From a bacterium (GTDB lineage: Bacteria > SZUA-79 > Acidulodesulfobacterales > Acidulodesulfobacteraceae), in NCBI GenBank assembly GCA_021789605.1, contig JAJYJI010000003.1, positions 1 through 36,449 on the forward strand: a DNA stretch of 36,449 nucleotides. Reading direction: 5' to 3'. Shown here piece by piece: positions 7,572-16,165 of the stretch (positions are counted from its first letter, which is position 1; every line of letters starts with the position of its first letter). A model generated the notes under the pieces. The model made no database searches. It was not told the DNA's origin and saw only the letters and a program-made list of their open reading frames with translations. Position numbers and translations under genes: made by a program.

Positions 7572-8824
7572 TGAACAGAAAAAGCGCGATAATTCCTTCT
7601 CAGCCTCCGCCGGGCACAAGAGACTTCCTGCCTGCCGAGGCGGAATCTATAGATAGGATTTCCGGTATATTGCTCGAAGAATTTTCAAAATGGGGATACA
7701 ATAAGGTCGTTACTCCAAGCGTAGATTTTTTAGACGTATTTTTGCCGAGCTCGGAGGCGTCGGAGTTGTTTAAGGTTGCCGATATAAGTACCGGAGAAAT
7801 GCTTTCTTTTAGAAGCGATTTTACCCCGCAGATAGGCAGGCTCAGCTCGGCTTTAAGAAATTCCGCCGTTCTGCCTTATAAATTTTCTTACTGCGGTCCC
7901 GTTCTAAGGAATTTTGACCCTGTTCTTGGCAAGTCGCGGGAGGTCTGGCAAGTCGGAGCGGAATTAGTCGGGCCGGAAAGCCCCGAAAGCGATGCCGAAC
8001 TTATAATAATGGGCATAGAAGCGCTAAGGCGGCTCAATATCAAAGATTTTAGCGTGGACATAGGAAATGTAGAATTTTTCAGAGGGATTGTTTCCGATAT
8101 AAACAGGCTTGAAAGAAAAAAAATCGAAGAATTTATCCTTAGAAAAGATTCTTCCGGCTTAAATTCTTTTCTATCCAAAATATCTTTGCCAGACAGTAAG
8201 AAAGAAGCTATAAGCGAGCTGCCTTTTATATTCGGGGAAAAGTCCGTTATAAAACGGGCATGGAAAATGGCCGGAAACGAAATGTCGCAAAATGCCCTAG
8301 AAACTCTCGAGAGGGTCGTTTCTTATATAAAGTCATATAAGCTCGAAAGATATATTACGATAGACTTAGGAGAGATAAGGGGATTAAATTATTATACCGG
8401 AACGATTTTCGAATGTTTCGCGCCACATGTCGGCTACGAGATTTTTGGGGGCGGCAGGTATAATAATTTAATAGGCATGTTCGGCGATAATTGCGCGGGA
8501 GCCGGATTTGCTGTCAATTTAGACATACTTGTCGGATTTGCCGATTTTTTTAATCAAAATCGGAAAGACTTTCTTGTTTTCAATAAAACTTCCGATAAAA
8601 AATCCGAGGCAGAAATCGTTATGTTTTTGCGCAAAAATTGTTACGCGGTAGAATCTAATTTTATGAATTACGGATATTTGGAAGCTATACAATATATGAA
8701 GGAAAATAATATAAAAAATATTATTTATCTGAACGAAAACAAAATTCTGCTAAAAAATATCGATACGAATAAAGAGAAATATTTTAAAACGGTTGACGAT
8801 ATCAAAAGGCATATTAAAAAATAG
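7571..8824 (+). CDS. hisZ: ATP phosphoribosyltransferase regulatory subunit HisZ (HisRS-like)
   Basis: HisZ is a catalytically inert histidyl-tRNA-synthetase homologue that complexes with short-form HisG for the first step of histidine synthesis. The 417 residues show a class II synthetase fold with PPGTRDFLP (12-20), the motif-2-like SREVWQVGAELVG, and GLNYYTGTIFE with GGGRYNNL. Full HisRS would carry a C-terminal anticodon-binding domain, and the tail here (from about 330) is short and divergent. The GTG start overlaps the serA stop. HisZ next to purA is a recurrent arrangement in deltaproteobacteria. HisG is not in the window. A true HisRS is the alternative, but the motif 2 and tail differences argue against it. 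Confidence 0.87.
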   Translation: MNRKSAIIPSQPPPGTRDFLPAEAESIDRISGILLEEFSKWGYNKVVTPSVDFLDVFLPSSEASELFKVADISTGEMLSFRSDFTPQIGRLSSALRNSAVLPYKFSYCGPVLRNFDPVLGKSREVWQVGAELVGPESPESDAELIIMGIEALRRLNIKDFSVDIGNVEFFRGIVSDINRLERKKIEEFILRKDSSGLNSFLSKISLPDSKKEAISELPFIFGEKSVIKRAWKMAGNEMSQNALETLERVVSYIKSYKLERYITIDLGEIRGLNYYTGTIFECFAPHVGYEIFGGGRYNNLIGMFGDNCAGAGFAVNLDILVGFADFFNQNRKDFLVFNKTSDKKSEAEIVMFLRKNCYAVESNFMNYGYLEAIQYMKENNIKNIIYLNENKILLKNIDTNKEKYFKTVDDIKRHIKK

Positions 8825-8881
8825 CTTTAATATTTCCGATAAATTAATTAATTTAATTTTTAAATATAAATATAAGGATAT

Positions 8882-10183
8882 ATGAAAAAGAAAAATATTA
8901 TAGTGGTCGGCCTTCAATGGGGAGACGAAGGCAAAGGTAAAATAGTGGATTTATTAGCCAAGGATGCGGATATCATAGCCCGCTATCAAGGCGGAAATAA
9001 TGCAGGACACACCGTAGTGAACGGAGATTTAAGCCTTGTATTCAGGCTTGTTCCGTCCGGAATATTGAACGATAAAAAGATTTGCATTCTGGGCAACGGC
9101 GTCGTAATCGACCCTGCGGTTTTATTTGAAGAACTCGACGCTTTAAAAAACATAGGAATAGGCATTAAAGACAGATTTTTCATTTCATACAAGTCTCATA
9201 TTATAATGCCTTATCATAAAAGATTGGATATAGCGAGGGAACGGCTGAGAGGCGCGGGGATGATAGGCACCACGGGAAGAGGAATAGGCCCCACATACGA
9301 AGATAAGGTGGCGAGGCTTGGAATCCGCGCCATAGATTTGCTTGACAGAAATTTATTATACGCAAAAATTGTTCTGAGCTTAAAGGAGAAAAATTATCTT
9401 TTTAAAAATGTTCTGGGCGAAAATATTTTTAATCCGGATGATTTAATAGAAGAATATTTGGTTTACGGCGAAAAAATGAAAGAGTTTTTGATAGATTCTT
9501 CCGCTTTTATAAACGAAAAAATCAACGACGGTTTTAATATTATGCTTGAAGGCGCTCAGGGAACGTTTCTCGATGTCGACCACGGTACTTATCCTTACGT
9601 TACTTCATCTAATACCGTAAGCGGTTCCGCCCTTTCCGGCGTCGGTTTGGGCCCAACGAATATCGACGAAGTAATAGGCATAACGAAGGCTTACACCACA
9701 AGAGTAGGAGAAGGCTCTTTTCCTACTGAACTTAAAGGGGGAAAAGGCGATTTAATAAGGGACAAAGGCGAGGAATTCGGTTCCGTTACGGGAAGGCCGA
9801 GACGATGCGGCTGGTTTGACGTCAATTTAATTAAAGAGGCAAAGCGTTTAAACGGAGCCACGGGTATGGCGGTAACAAAGCTCGACGTTTTATCTGGATT
9901 GAAAAAAATAAACATATGTACGGGTTATATGTTAAAAGGTTCCTTTATCGACCATCTTCCTTATTCGCATGCAGATTATTCGGAAACCGTTCCTGTTTAT
10001 CAAGAAATGTCCGGCTGGGAGGGCAATATATCCGATATAAAATCACTCAAAGACCTCCCCGTTAATTCACAGAAATACATTTTTAAAATAGAGGAATTGA
10101 CCGGTTTGCCTATTAACATCGTATCTATCGGCAAAGAAAGAAATCAAACTATAATCTTAAAGAGCATATTGCGGGAAGGCTGA
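8882..10183 (+). CDS. purA: Adenylosuccinate synthetase PurA
   Basis: PurA makes adenylosuccinate from IMP, aspartate and GTP, the first committed step to AMP. The protein has 433 residues, the typical length. The phosphate loop GDEGKGK is at 14-20 with catalytic D15. NNAGHTV carries H43, and later motifs include GTTGRGIGP, LEGAQGTFLD and TTRVGEGSFPTEL. The start is an ATG after AAGGATAT. It follows hisZ by 57 bp of AT-rich sequence, and its TGA stop touches the TTG that may start the next gene. Confidence 0.98.
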   Translation: MKKKNIIVVGLQWGDEGKGKIVDLLAKDADIIARYQGGNNAGHTVVNGDLSLVFRLVPSGILNDKKICILGNGVVIDPAVLFEELDALKNIGIGIKDRFFISYKSHIIMPYHKRLDIARERLRGAGMIGTTGRGIGPTYEDKVARLGIRAIDLLDRNLLYAKIVLSLKEKNYLFKNVLGENIFNPDDLIEEYLVYGEKMKEFLIDSSAFINEKINDGFNIMLEGAQGTFLDVDHGTYPYVTSSNTVSGSALSGVGLGPTNIDEVIGITKAYTTRVGEGSFPTELKGGKGDLIRDKGEEFGSVTGRPRRCGWFDVNLIKEAKRLNGATGMAVTKLDVLSGLKKINICTGYMLKGSFIDHLPYSHADYSETVPVYQEMSGWEGNISDIKSLKDLPVNSQKYIFKIEELTGLPINIVSIGKERNQTIILKSILREG

Positions 10184-11026
10184 TTGCATTGCGGGCAATT
10201 TTTAAATATGGCGTCGTCGCCTGATTATTCTCCCGATATACGCTTTATGGCTTTTCAATCATACCTGACTGCTCCTCATCTTTTTGGGCAGTTAAACGGA
10301 CTGAATTATTCTTTTGCCGGTAAAACTGTGGCCGATATAGGCACCGGTTTAGGAATATTGGCATATCTTCTTAAGGATAAAAATGCCCTGAAGATTGTCG
10401 GCATAGATATAAATAAAAGTTTTCTAAAAGCCGCGCGGCATTTAATAAAAGATAAAAATACCGGTTTTATAAATGCAAACGGTTTTAAAATACCGGTTAA
10501 AGATTGCATATTCGATATTGTTTTTGCAAGATATGTTTTTCAGCATATAAACTTGTCCGGCGATTTTATTTCCGAAATAAAAAGAGTGCTTAAGCCCGGC
10601 GGATTATTGGCGGTAATCGACATAGAAGACGATTTAAATATTTCTTATCCAGATTTGCCGGAAAGCACAAAAAATTTATTTAGGATTTATTCGGAATATC
10701 AGAAGGAACAGGGAGGAGATAGATTTATCTCAAAAAAAATACCGGCTTTTTTATCTTCCGCAGGCTTTGAAGATATAGAATTAAATCCATGCACCGCCGT
10801 TTTTTTTAAAGGAAAAGACGACGGTTTAAACTCCGCCGCATTGAAAAATGCTTTCTTATTAGTTCAAAATGAATTAGGGCTCGTAAAAAAAAATCTTTTA
10901 GACGATAAATTCATCGGCCCTGCCGAATTCCATAAAGGCTTAAACGACTATTTTAAGTTCTTAAATATGGAAAATAATTTATTTATTTCTAAAACAGAAT
11001 TCATAATTACCTGTAAGAAAAATTAA
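10184..11026 (+). CDS. Class I SAM-dependent methyltransferase
   Basis: This is a Rossmann-fold methyltransferase of the UbiE/Methyltransf_11 type (280 residues), probably cytoplasmic. SAM-binding motif I is DIGTGLG (51-57), the acidic ribose-binding residue is D75 in VGIDIN, and the post-motif region FDIVFARYVFQH and LKPGGLLAVID are clear. The C-terminal third is not recognisable and may bind the substrate. Two starts are possible: the TTG at 10184, directly after the purA stop and 4 nt past GGAAGG, or the ATG at 10208. Both keep the whole domain. The stop abuts the ATG of the ABC permease, so the two genes are coupled. The substrate is unknown. Confidence 0.85.
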   Translation: MHCGQFLNMASSPDYSPDIRFMAFQSYLTAPHLFGQLNGLNYSFAGKTVADIGTGLGILAYLLKDKNALKIVGIDINKSFLKAARHLIKDKNTGFINANGFKIPVKDCIFDIVFARYVFQHINLSGDFISEIKRVLKPGGLLAVIDIEDDLNISYPDLPESTKNLFRIYSEYQKEQGGDRFISKKIPAFLSSAGFEDIELNPCTAVFFKGKDDGLNSAALKNAFLLVQNELGLVKKNLLDDKFIGPAEFHKGLNDYFKFLNMENNLFISKTEFIITCKKN

Positions 11027-11800
11027 ATGAAATCAGAACTGCGTGCTTTTATCGCAATAAATAACAGAGAGATTTTGAAATTTATAAGGCAAAAGTCAAG
11101 GCTCGTTACCGACCTTTCCAGGCCGGTTATCTGGCTTTTGTTTGTAGGTTTCGGTATTTCCACCATGGTTAAGATTAAAAGCGGCTCTTACATGCAGTTC
11201 ATTTTTCCGGGCATATTGGTCATGACCGTTCTTTTCAGGTCCATCTTTTCTTCCATATCGATTATATGGGACAGAGAATTCGGCGTGCTCAAAGAAATAC
11301 TCGTTTCTCCGATTTCAAGAAAAACTTTTGTTCTGGCAAAAATCACGTCCGGAGGCATTGTAAGCACGTTTCAGGCAATTATAATGCTGGCGTTCGCGCC
11401 TTTTCTTGGAATTAAACTGACTGCCGGCGTTATAGCGCTAACCGTTCTGTCCCTTTTTCTCATTTCGTCCGCCATTACCGCATTCGGAATAGTTATAGCT
11501 TCGAGAATGACGTCTTTTGAGGGCTTCAATTCAATCATAAACCTGATAGTCCAGCCGATGTTCTTTGTAAGCGGCGCGCTTTATCCTATAAAAAGATTCC
11601 CCTTATTTTTAAAAGTCCTTGCCTATATTAATCCTATAACATATTCCGTAGATTTGTTAAAATATATTCTTTTTTATGATAAAAACGTGAGGCTTTTCAT
11701 ACCCGAAACCCCTGTTTTCATAGATTTTATCTTCATTTTATTATTTTTAGTTTTAATGGTTTTTCTTTCCAACTATTTCTTCGAAAGAGAGGATAATTGA
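11027..11800 (+). CDS. ABC-2 type transporter permease
   Basis: This is an inner-membrane permease of the DrrB/NodJ-like ABC-2 family (257 residues) with about six hydrophobic segments. A conserved central loop reads WDREFGVLKEILVSPISR, and the late signature is NPITYSVDLLKY. Such permeases export drugs, lipids or glycans, or act in cytochrome assembly. An ATPase gene normally sits beside the permease. Here the upstream neighbour is a methyltransferase and no ATPase gene is found within the window. The ATG immediately follows the methyltransferase stop. The cargo cannot be assigned. Confidence 0.9.
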   Translation: MKSELRAFIAINNREILKFIRQKSRLVTDLSRPVIWLLFVGFGISTMVKIKSGSYMQFIFPGILVMTVLFRSIFSSISIIWDREFGVLKEILVSPISRKTFVLAKITSGGIVSTFQAIIMLAFAPFLGIKLTAGVIALTVLSLFLISSAITAFGIVIASRMTSFEGFNSIINLIVQPMFFVSGALYPIKRFPLFLKVLAYINPITYSVDLLKYILFYDKNVRLFIPETPVFIDFIFILLFLVLMVFLSNYFFEREDN

Positions 11801-11826
11801 TTGAATTCCTAATTTAAAATAAAAAT

Positions 11827-13506
11827 ATGAAAATTAGTTTTTTAAATATTTTCAAAAAATCTATAAGAAAAATAAAAGTTAAAAAACCGGTCGAAAAGAA
11901 AGGTTTTGTGATATTTCAAATCGACGGTCTTTCGTACGAAGCCGCAAAAAAAGCCTTATCGTTAAATTTAATGCCTCATTTAAAAAAAATTATCAAGTCG
12001 GGCGGCTTTTCTTTTGAAAAATATTTTACCGGAGTCCCTAGCGATACGCCATTTTTTCAGGCTGGACTTTTATACGGAAACAACGACGATATACCGGGAT
12101 TCAGGTGGATAGAAAGAGAAACCGGAGAGGAGATAATATTCAAAAATCCTGAAAGCGCGGGACGCATAGAAGAATTGCTCGCAAAAAAAAACCGCGGCCT
12201 TTTAAGAGGCGGTTCAAGTTACGTGAATCTCTTTTCGGGCGGCGCATCGCGTTCTACTTTTACCCTTTCTACTTTTTCCATCCGCTACCTGTTTAAAAAA
12301 AAGGTTAGGAATTTCGACATTTTCGTGATATTCGTATTTCATATATTAACGTTAGTTAAGACATTTTTTTATGTATTTTTCGAAGCCTTATTTGAGATAG
12401 GAGAGAGGATAATCGATTTCGTAAAAAAAAGGGAAGTCCGTCCGGAGGGTTTTTTCCCTTTCGCTAGAGCCATGTCTAACGTCATATTTAAAGAAATAGA
12501 AACATTTGGGGCGATAATGGATATATCCCGTTCAGTTCCGTCTATATATCTCGATTATATAGGCTACGACGAGCTGTCGCACCATAGAGGCCCTTATTCT
12601 TTTAGCGCGTTAAGAACGTTAAAAGCCATAGACAGAAAAATATATCATATTTATAAGGCAATTTCTATAGCAGAAAGAAAATACGATTTATTTATTATAT
12701 CCGACCATGGACATACTCCGTCCACGCCGTTTTTAAAATTGAATTTAAACAAAAACCTGAAATTCATCATAGAAGATTATATTAAAAAAGACGGTACTAG
12801 TATTTTCGAATTCGATACGGGTTATAACGCGGTCTTCAGGAGGCTATTTTTATACGCCGGAGATTTTTTTAAAAAAGGTACATGCAATAAAATCTTCAAT
12901 AAATTTTTCGGGCGGATTGAATTGCGCAAAGAATCCAAATTTGACGAAAGGTTAAGCTGGGAAATAGATAAAATTATATATATTATGGATTCGGGGCCTA
13001 TGGCAAATATATACTTTTCGGGTAAAATTTTAAGAATGACCGTCAAAGAAGTGGAAAAAAAATTCCCCGGATTAATCGATATGCTTGCAAATACTAAAGG
13101 AATAGGATTTATCGCGGGGATATCCGATGGCGGGGAAACCGTCATATACGACAAAGATTCGGGAAAATTCCGGAAATTATTCGATTTCTTAAATGATTCC
13201 GGAAATTTAAATCTTACGATTAAGCATGTAATAGACGATTATAAAAATAAAGAAAAAATGAACGGCGCGTTTTTATCTGTGGAAAGATTCTGTAAATTTA
13301 ATAATTCTGGAGATTTAATATTATTCGGAGAATATGACGGTAAAAATATAATTAATTTTGAAAATCAAATGGGCGCCCACGGAGGAATAGGCGGAGAGCA
13401 AAATGTTCCTTTTGCGGTATGGAGAAACGACATTCCCTTTGATTTCGCGACGGTTAATAATTCTTGTAAAATTTATGAATTTCTGTATAATAATTATAAG
13501 CCTTAA
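11827..13506 (+). CDS. Alkaline-phosphatase-superfamily phosphodiesterase/phosphatase, membrane-associated
   Basis: This 559-residue protein has the metal-site pattern of the nucleotide pyrophosphatase/phosphodiesterase clan. The sites are D33 in FQIDGLS, a likely nucleophile T74 in SDTPFFQAG, D243/D248 with H252/H253 in DYIGYDELSHH, D293 and H294 in ISDHG, and a late H518 in MGAHGG. A hydrophobic stretch at about 164-190 between the two halves of the active site may be a membrane hairpin or amphipathic anchor. The N-terminus is basic with no signal peptide. It lies 26 bp after the ABC-2 permease, so it is probably cotranscribed. A role in lipid, glycan or nucleotide phosphodiester cleavage is an inference. 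No specific substrate is visible. Confidence 0.8.
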   Translation: MKISFLNIFKKSIRKIKVKKPVEKKGFVIFQIDGLSYEAAKKALSLNLMPHLKKIIKSGGFSFEKYFTGVPSDTPFFQAGLLYGNNDDIPGFRWIERETGEEIIFKNPESAGRIEELLAKKNRGLLRGGSSYVNLFSGGASRSTFTLSTFSIRYLFKKKVRNFDIFVIFVFHILTLVKTFFYVFFEALFEIGERIIDFVKKREVRPEGFFPFARAMSNVIFKEIETFGAIMDISRSVPSIYLDYIGYDELSHHRGPYSFSALRTLKAIDRKIYHIYKAISIAERKYDLFIISDHGHTPSTPFLKLNLNKNLKFIIEDYIKKDGTSIFEFDTGYNAVFRRLFLYAGDFFKKGTCNKIFNKFFGRIELRKESKFDERLSWEIDKIIYIMDSGPMANIYFSGKILRMTVKEVEKKFPGLIDMLANTKGIGFIAGISDGGETVIYDKDSGKFRKLFDFLNDSGNLNLTIKHVIDDYKNKEKMNGAFLSVERFCKFNNSGDLILFGEYDGKNIINFENQMGAHGGIGGEQNVPFAVWRNDIPFDFATVNNSCKIYEFLYNNYKP

Positions 13507-13549
13507 TTTTTTCATATAAATAATAATGCCGTAAAAATATATATAGCCT

Positions 13550-14629
13550 ATGTCCGAATTAAGACAAGACCCTACCACCAGAGAATGGGTTATAATAGCT
13601 ACGGAAAGAAGAAGGAGGCCGCATGAATTCGGCGGCGCTTTTTTATCGAAAAAAGAAAACGACCGGGATATTCAAGAATATTCGAAAGATTGTCCTTTTT
13701 GTTCCGGAAACGAATATCTTTCGCCGCATGAAACGGCATCTTACAGGACATACGGAACAAGCCCCAATTCAAAAGGTTGGTGGGTTAGGTCCATTCCAAA
13801 CAAATTTCCAGCCCTTTCCCTAAATATAGAAAACGATGCTTCTTTATATGAAGGCGCAAGGGGCGGCGTTAATACAGATTTTACCGGTTATTTTTTCCCG
13901 AGGGCTACGGAGGTTTTCAGAACTAAGCCTGGGCTGGGAGCGCACGAAGTCGTCATAGATACTCCTAAACATAACGAAAAGCTCCCCTTTTTTTCGGATA
14001 AGCAGATACAGGAATTATTTTTAATGTACAGGGAAAGATACCTGGATTTGCATGTCAATCCCAAGTTTAAATATATTATAATATTTAAAAATAACGGAGC
14101 CAACGCCGGAACTTCCATTGCCCATTCCCATTCGCAAATTATCGCCACGCCCATAATTCCGTTAACTTTAAGAAATAATATCTCGCAGGCAAGATTTTAT
14201 TACGACGAGGTAGGAAGGTGTATTTTTTGCGATATGATACAGTCGGAAATAGTGGACGGAAGACGCATTATACTGCAGACCGACGATTTTATAGTTTTCC
14301 ATCCGTTTGCTTCGACCAGTCCTTTTGAAACATGGATAATGCCCTTATACCACGAGCCTTGTTTTTCCAACGCTTCTATCGATAAAATTAAAGCTCTCGC
14401 TATCATCGTAAAAAAAGTTATTAACGGCATGTTTAACGCTTTAAACGACCCGGATTATAATTTTTTATTCAATAATCCGCCCATAGCAGACGAAAAAGAG
14501 AATTATTATCACTGGAGTTTAAGGATTATCCCGAGGCTTACTATGAAAGCGGGTTTCGAAATAGGGACGGGCATGTCGATAAATACGGCAATCCCGGAAG
14601 AGACGGCCGAATTTATGAGGGGGTTTTAA
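13550..14629 (+). CDS. galT: Galactose-1-phosphate uridylyltransferase (GalT family)
   Basis: A HIT-superfamily nucleotidyltransferase of 359 residues that swaps UMP between UDP-glucose and hexose-1-phosphate. The N-terminal ELRQDPTTREWVIIA is typical. Zinc-type cysteine pairs are CPFC (48-51) and CIFC (about 225-228), and the active site is HSHSQ (192-196), with H194 the expected nucleophile. Some relatives are ADP-glucose phosphorylases or act on other sugar-1-phosphates, so the substrate is not certain without other Leloir genes, which are absent here. The end runs into GAGGGGG followed by TAA, and that site can serve as ribosome-binding site for the following HAD gene. Confidence 0.9.
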   Translation: MSELRQDPTTREWVIIATERRRRPHEFGGAFLSKKENDRDIQEYSKDCPFCSGNEYLSPHETASYRTYGTSPNSKGWWVRSIPNKFPALSLNIENDASLYEGARGGVNTDFTGYFFPRATEVFRTKPGLGAHEVVIDTPKHNEKLPFFSDKQIQELFLMYRERYLDLHVNPKFKYIIIFKNNGANAGTSIAHSHSQIIATPIIPLTLRNNISQARFYYDEVGRCIFCDMIQSEIVDGRRIILQTDDFIVFHPFASTSPFETWIMPLYHEPCFSNASIDKIKALAIIVKKVINGMFNALNDPDYNFLFNNPPIADEKENYYHWSLRIIPRLTMKAGFEIGTGMSINTAIPEETAEFMRGF

Positions 14630-14633
14630 AATA
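14617..14633 (+). promoter_or_regulatory. Strong ribosome-binding site preceding an ATA start
   Basis: GAGGGGG (14617-14623) lies within the last codons of galT, and 7 nt separate it from ATA (14631-14633). The galT stop TAA lies between them, which suits termination-reinitiation. This site decides the proposed start of the HAD gene. Confidence 0.5.
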
Positions 14634-15290
14634 TTAAAAAAATATAATTCTATAATATTCGACTTAGACGGAACGCTTATAGACTCTTTCGAAGCTATCA
14701 ACGATGCTTTTGACGAGGTTTTCTCCAAGTTTCAAGGAAGAAAGGTAACTTTTGACGAATCAAATTCTTATGTGGGTGTTCCCCTCGAAGGCCTTCTCGG
14801 GGAGCTTTTCGGAAAAGAAAATCAGGATGAGGCGATAACCATTTTCAGAAATAAATATAAAGAAGTATGTTTTGAAAAAACTTCTTTAATTAAAGGCGCA
14901 AAAGAACTTCTTTTATACCTTAAAAGCGAAGGAAAATCTTTAAACGTCGCGACTAATAAAACCGGTTCTATATCCCGAAAACTTCTTGACCATCTAGAAA
15001 TAGGGGAACTCTTCGATTATATTTACGGGGTGTATGACGGGCTCGAGGGGAAGCCGTCTCCGGAAATGATAAATAAAATAGTAGAAAAAACGCTTATCCC
15101 CAAATCGTCCACTATGCTTATAGGAGACTCCCCCATAGATATTATGGCCGCAAAAAACGCCGGCATACCAATATTAAGCGTGGCTTCCGGCAATCACTCT
15201 TATGCCGAGCTTAAGGCGCACTGTCCGGATTATTTGTCCGTTTCTATTTCGGACATAATAAAAGACTTTACGGACGGAACCAAAAAATGA
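14631..15290 (+). CDS. HAD-family phosphatase (phosphoglycolate phosphatase-like) with apparent ATA start
   Basis: A haloacid-dehalogenase hydrolase of about 219 residues, similar to Gph/PGPase. All HAD motifs are present: IIFDLDGTLID near the N-terminus (nucleophile D11, acid D13 if ATA is the start), VATNKTG, GKPSPEM and IGDSPIDIMAAKNAG. The frame is open from 14619, yet has no ATG, GTG or TTG before the first motif. The first ATG (14772) would remove the catalytic aspartates. The best candidate is ATA at 14631, 7 nt after GAGGGGG (14617-14623) and 1 nt after the galT stop, which gives M-L-K-K-Y-N-S then the motif. A sequencing indel in the nearby run of seven A (14636-14642) is the other explanation. 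It overlaps mqnA by ATGA. Confidence 0.85.
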   Translation: MLKKYNSIIFDLDGTLIDSFEAINDAFDEVFSKFQGRKVTFDESNSYVGVPLEGLLGELFGKENQDEAITIFRNKYKEVCFEKTSLIKGAKELLLYLKSEGKSLNVATNKTGSISRKLLDHLEIGELFDYIYGVYDGLEGKPSPEMINKIVEKTLIPKSSTMLIGDSPIDIMAAKNAGIPILSVASGNHSYAELKAHCPDYLSVSISDIIKDFTDGTKK

Positions 15291-16165
15291 TCCGCATCGG
15301 GGAAATAAATTATCTTAATGTTTATCCGATATATTATTTTTTAAAAAAAGAAATTAAATCCAATCCGGAATTAAACTTTTTAGAGTTTGTTTTAGGAACC
15401 CCAGCTTTTTTAAACAGGGAGCTTAAAGCCGGAAATATCGATATAAGCCCTTCTTCGTCTTTCTATTATATTTTAAATTTCAAATCTTCATATATATTCC
15501 GCAATCTTTCGATAAGTTCCAAAAAAAGGGTTAAAAGCATTTATCTTTTTACCCCCAAACCTATAGAAGATTTTAGAATGGGCGAAATTTTGCGCATAAC
15601 TCCCGAAACGCTTACTTCTTTAAACCTGTTAAAGGTCTTGCTTGCGGAATTTTATAAATTTGATTTAAGCGGGTTCAAATTTATCATATCGCGCCCAAAC
15701 GAAAAACTTGAATTCGATTCGGAATCTAACAATTACGAAACGGGCAAAGAAATTTTTCTGCATATAGGAAATAATGCGTTAAAATTCAGTAAGCATATTC
15801 CTAAAGATTATTTTGCTTACGACCTTGCGGATTTATGGTATAAATTTACCGGATATCCTTTTGTATTCGCACTTTTTATCATAAGAAAGGACTCTTACGA
15901 TATGAATAAAAAGGAATTCGATATCCTTTACGAATATTTTATAAAATCAAAAGAAAAAGCCGTTTCAGGCTTTAAAGAAGCGGCTTTATCGGTATTAAAG
16001 CCGGACGAATATGAATTTATATCTTACGAAGAGCTTATGGACTATTGGACCGAATGTTTAAATTTTAATTTCGGCGGCGAAGAAATTAAGGGATTCAACC
16101 TTTATTGCGATTTATTATATAAAAATAGGTTAATATCTTATATCCCCGCCCTTAATTTCGTTTAA
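15287..16165 (+). CDS. mqnA: Chorismate dehydratase MqnA (futalosine menaquinone pathway)
   Basis: MqnA dehydrates chorismate to 3-enolpyruvylbenzoate, the first step of the futalosine route to menaquinone. The 292-residue protein opens with RIGEINYLNVYPIYY, the family hallmark, and has a periplasmic-binding-protein-like fold (SPSSSFYYI, ITPETLTSLNLLK). Usual length is about 270-290. The start overlaps the HAD stop (ATGA), and galT-HAD-mqnA probably form one transcript. The 3' end overlaps the convergent histidine kinase by 14 bp. The other mqn genes (mqnB, C, D, E) are not in the window. Presence of this route implies menaquinone-based, probably anaerobic, respiration. Confidence 0.88.
   Translation: MIRIGEINYLNVYPIYYFLKKEIKSNPELNFLEFVLGTPAFLNRELKAGNIDISPSSSFYYILNFKSSYIFRNLSISSKKRVKSIYLFTPKPIEDFRMGEILRITPETLTSLNLLKVLLAEFYKFDLSGFKFIISRPNEKLEFDSESNNYETGKEIFLHIGNNALKFSKHIPKDYFAYDLADLWYKFTGYPFVFALFIIRKDSYDMNKKEFDILYEYFIKSKEKAVSGFKEAALSVLKPDEYEFISYEELMDYWTECLNFNFGGEEIKGFNLYCDLLYKNRLISYIPALNFV

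Noticed and set aside
14772-15290. HAD gene starting at the first ATG (14772)
   Set aside because: This would delete the DLDGT catalytic motif that is encoded in the same frame just upstream, so the real start must be earlier.
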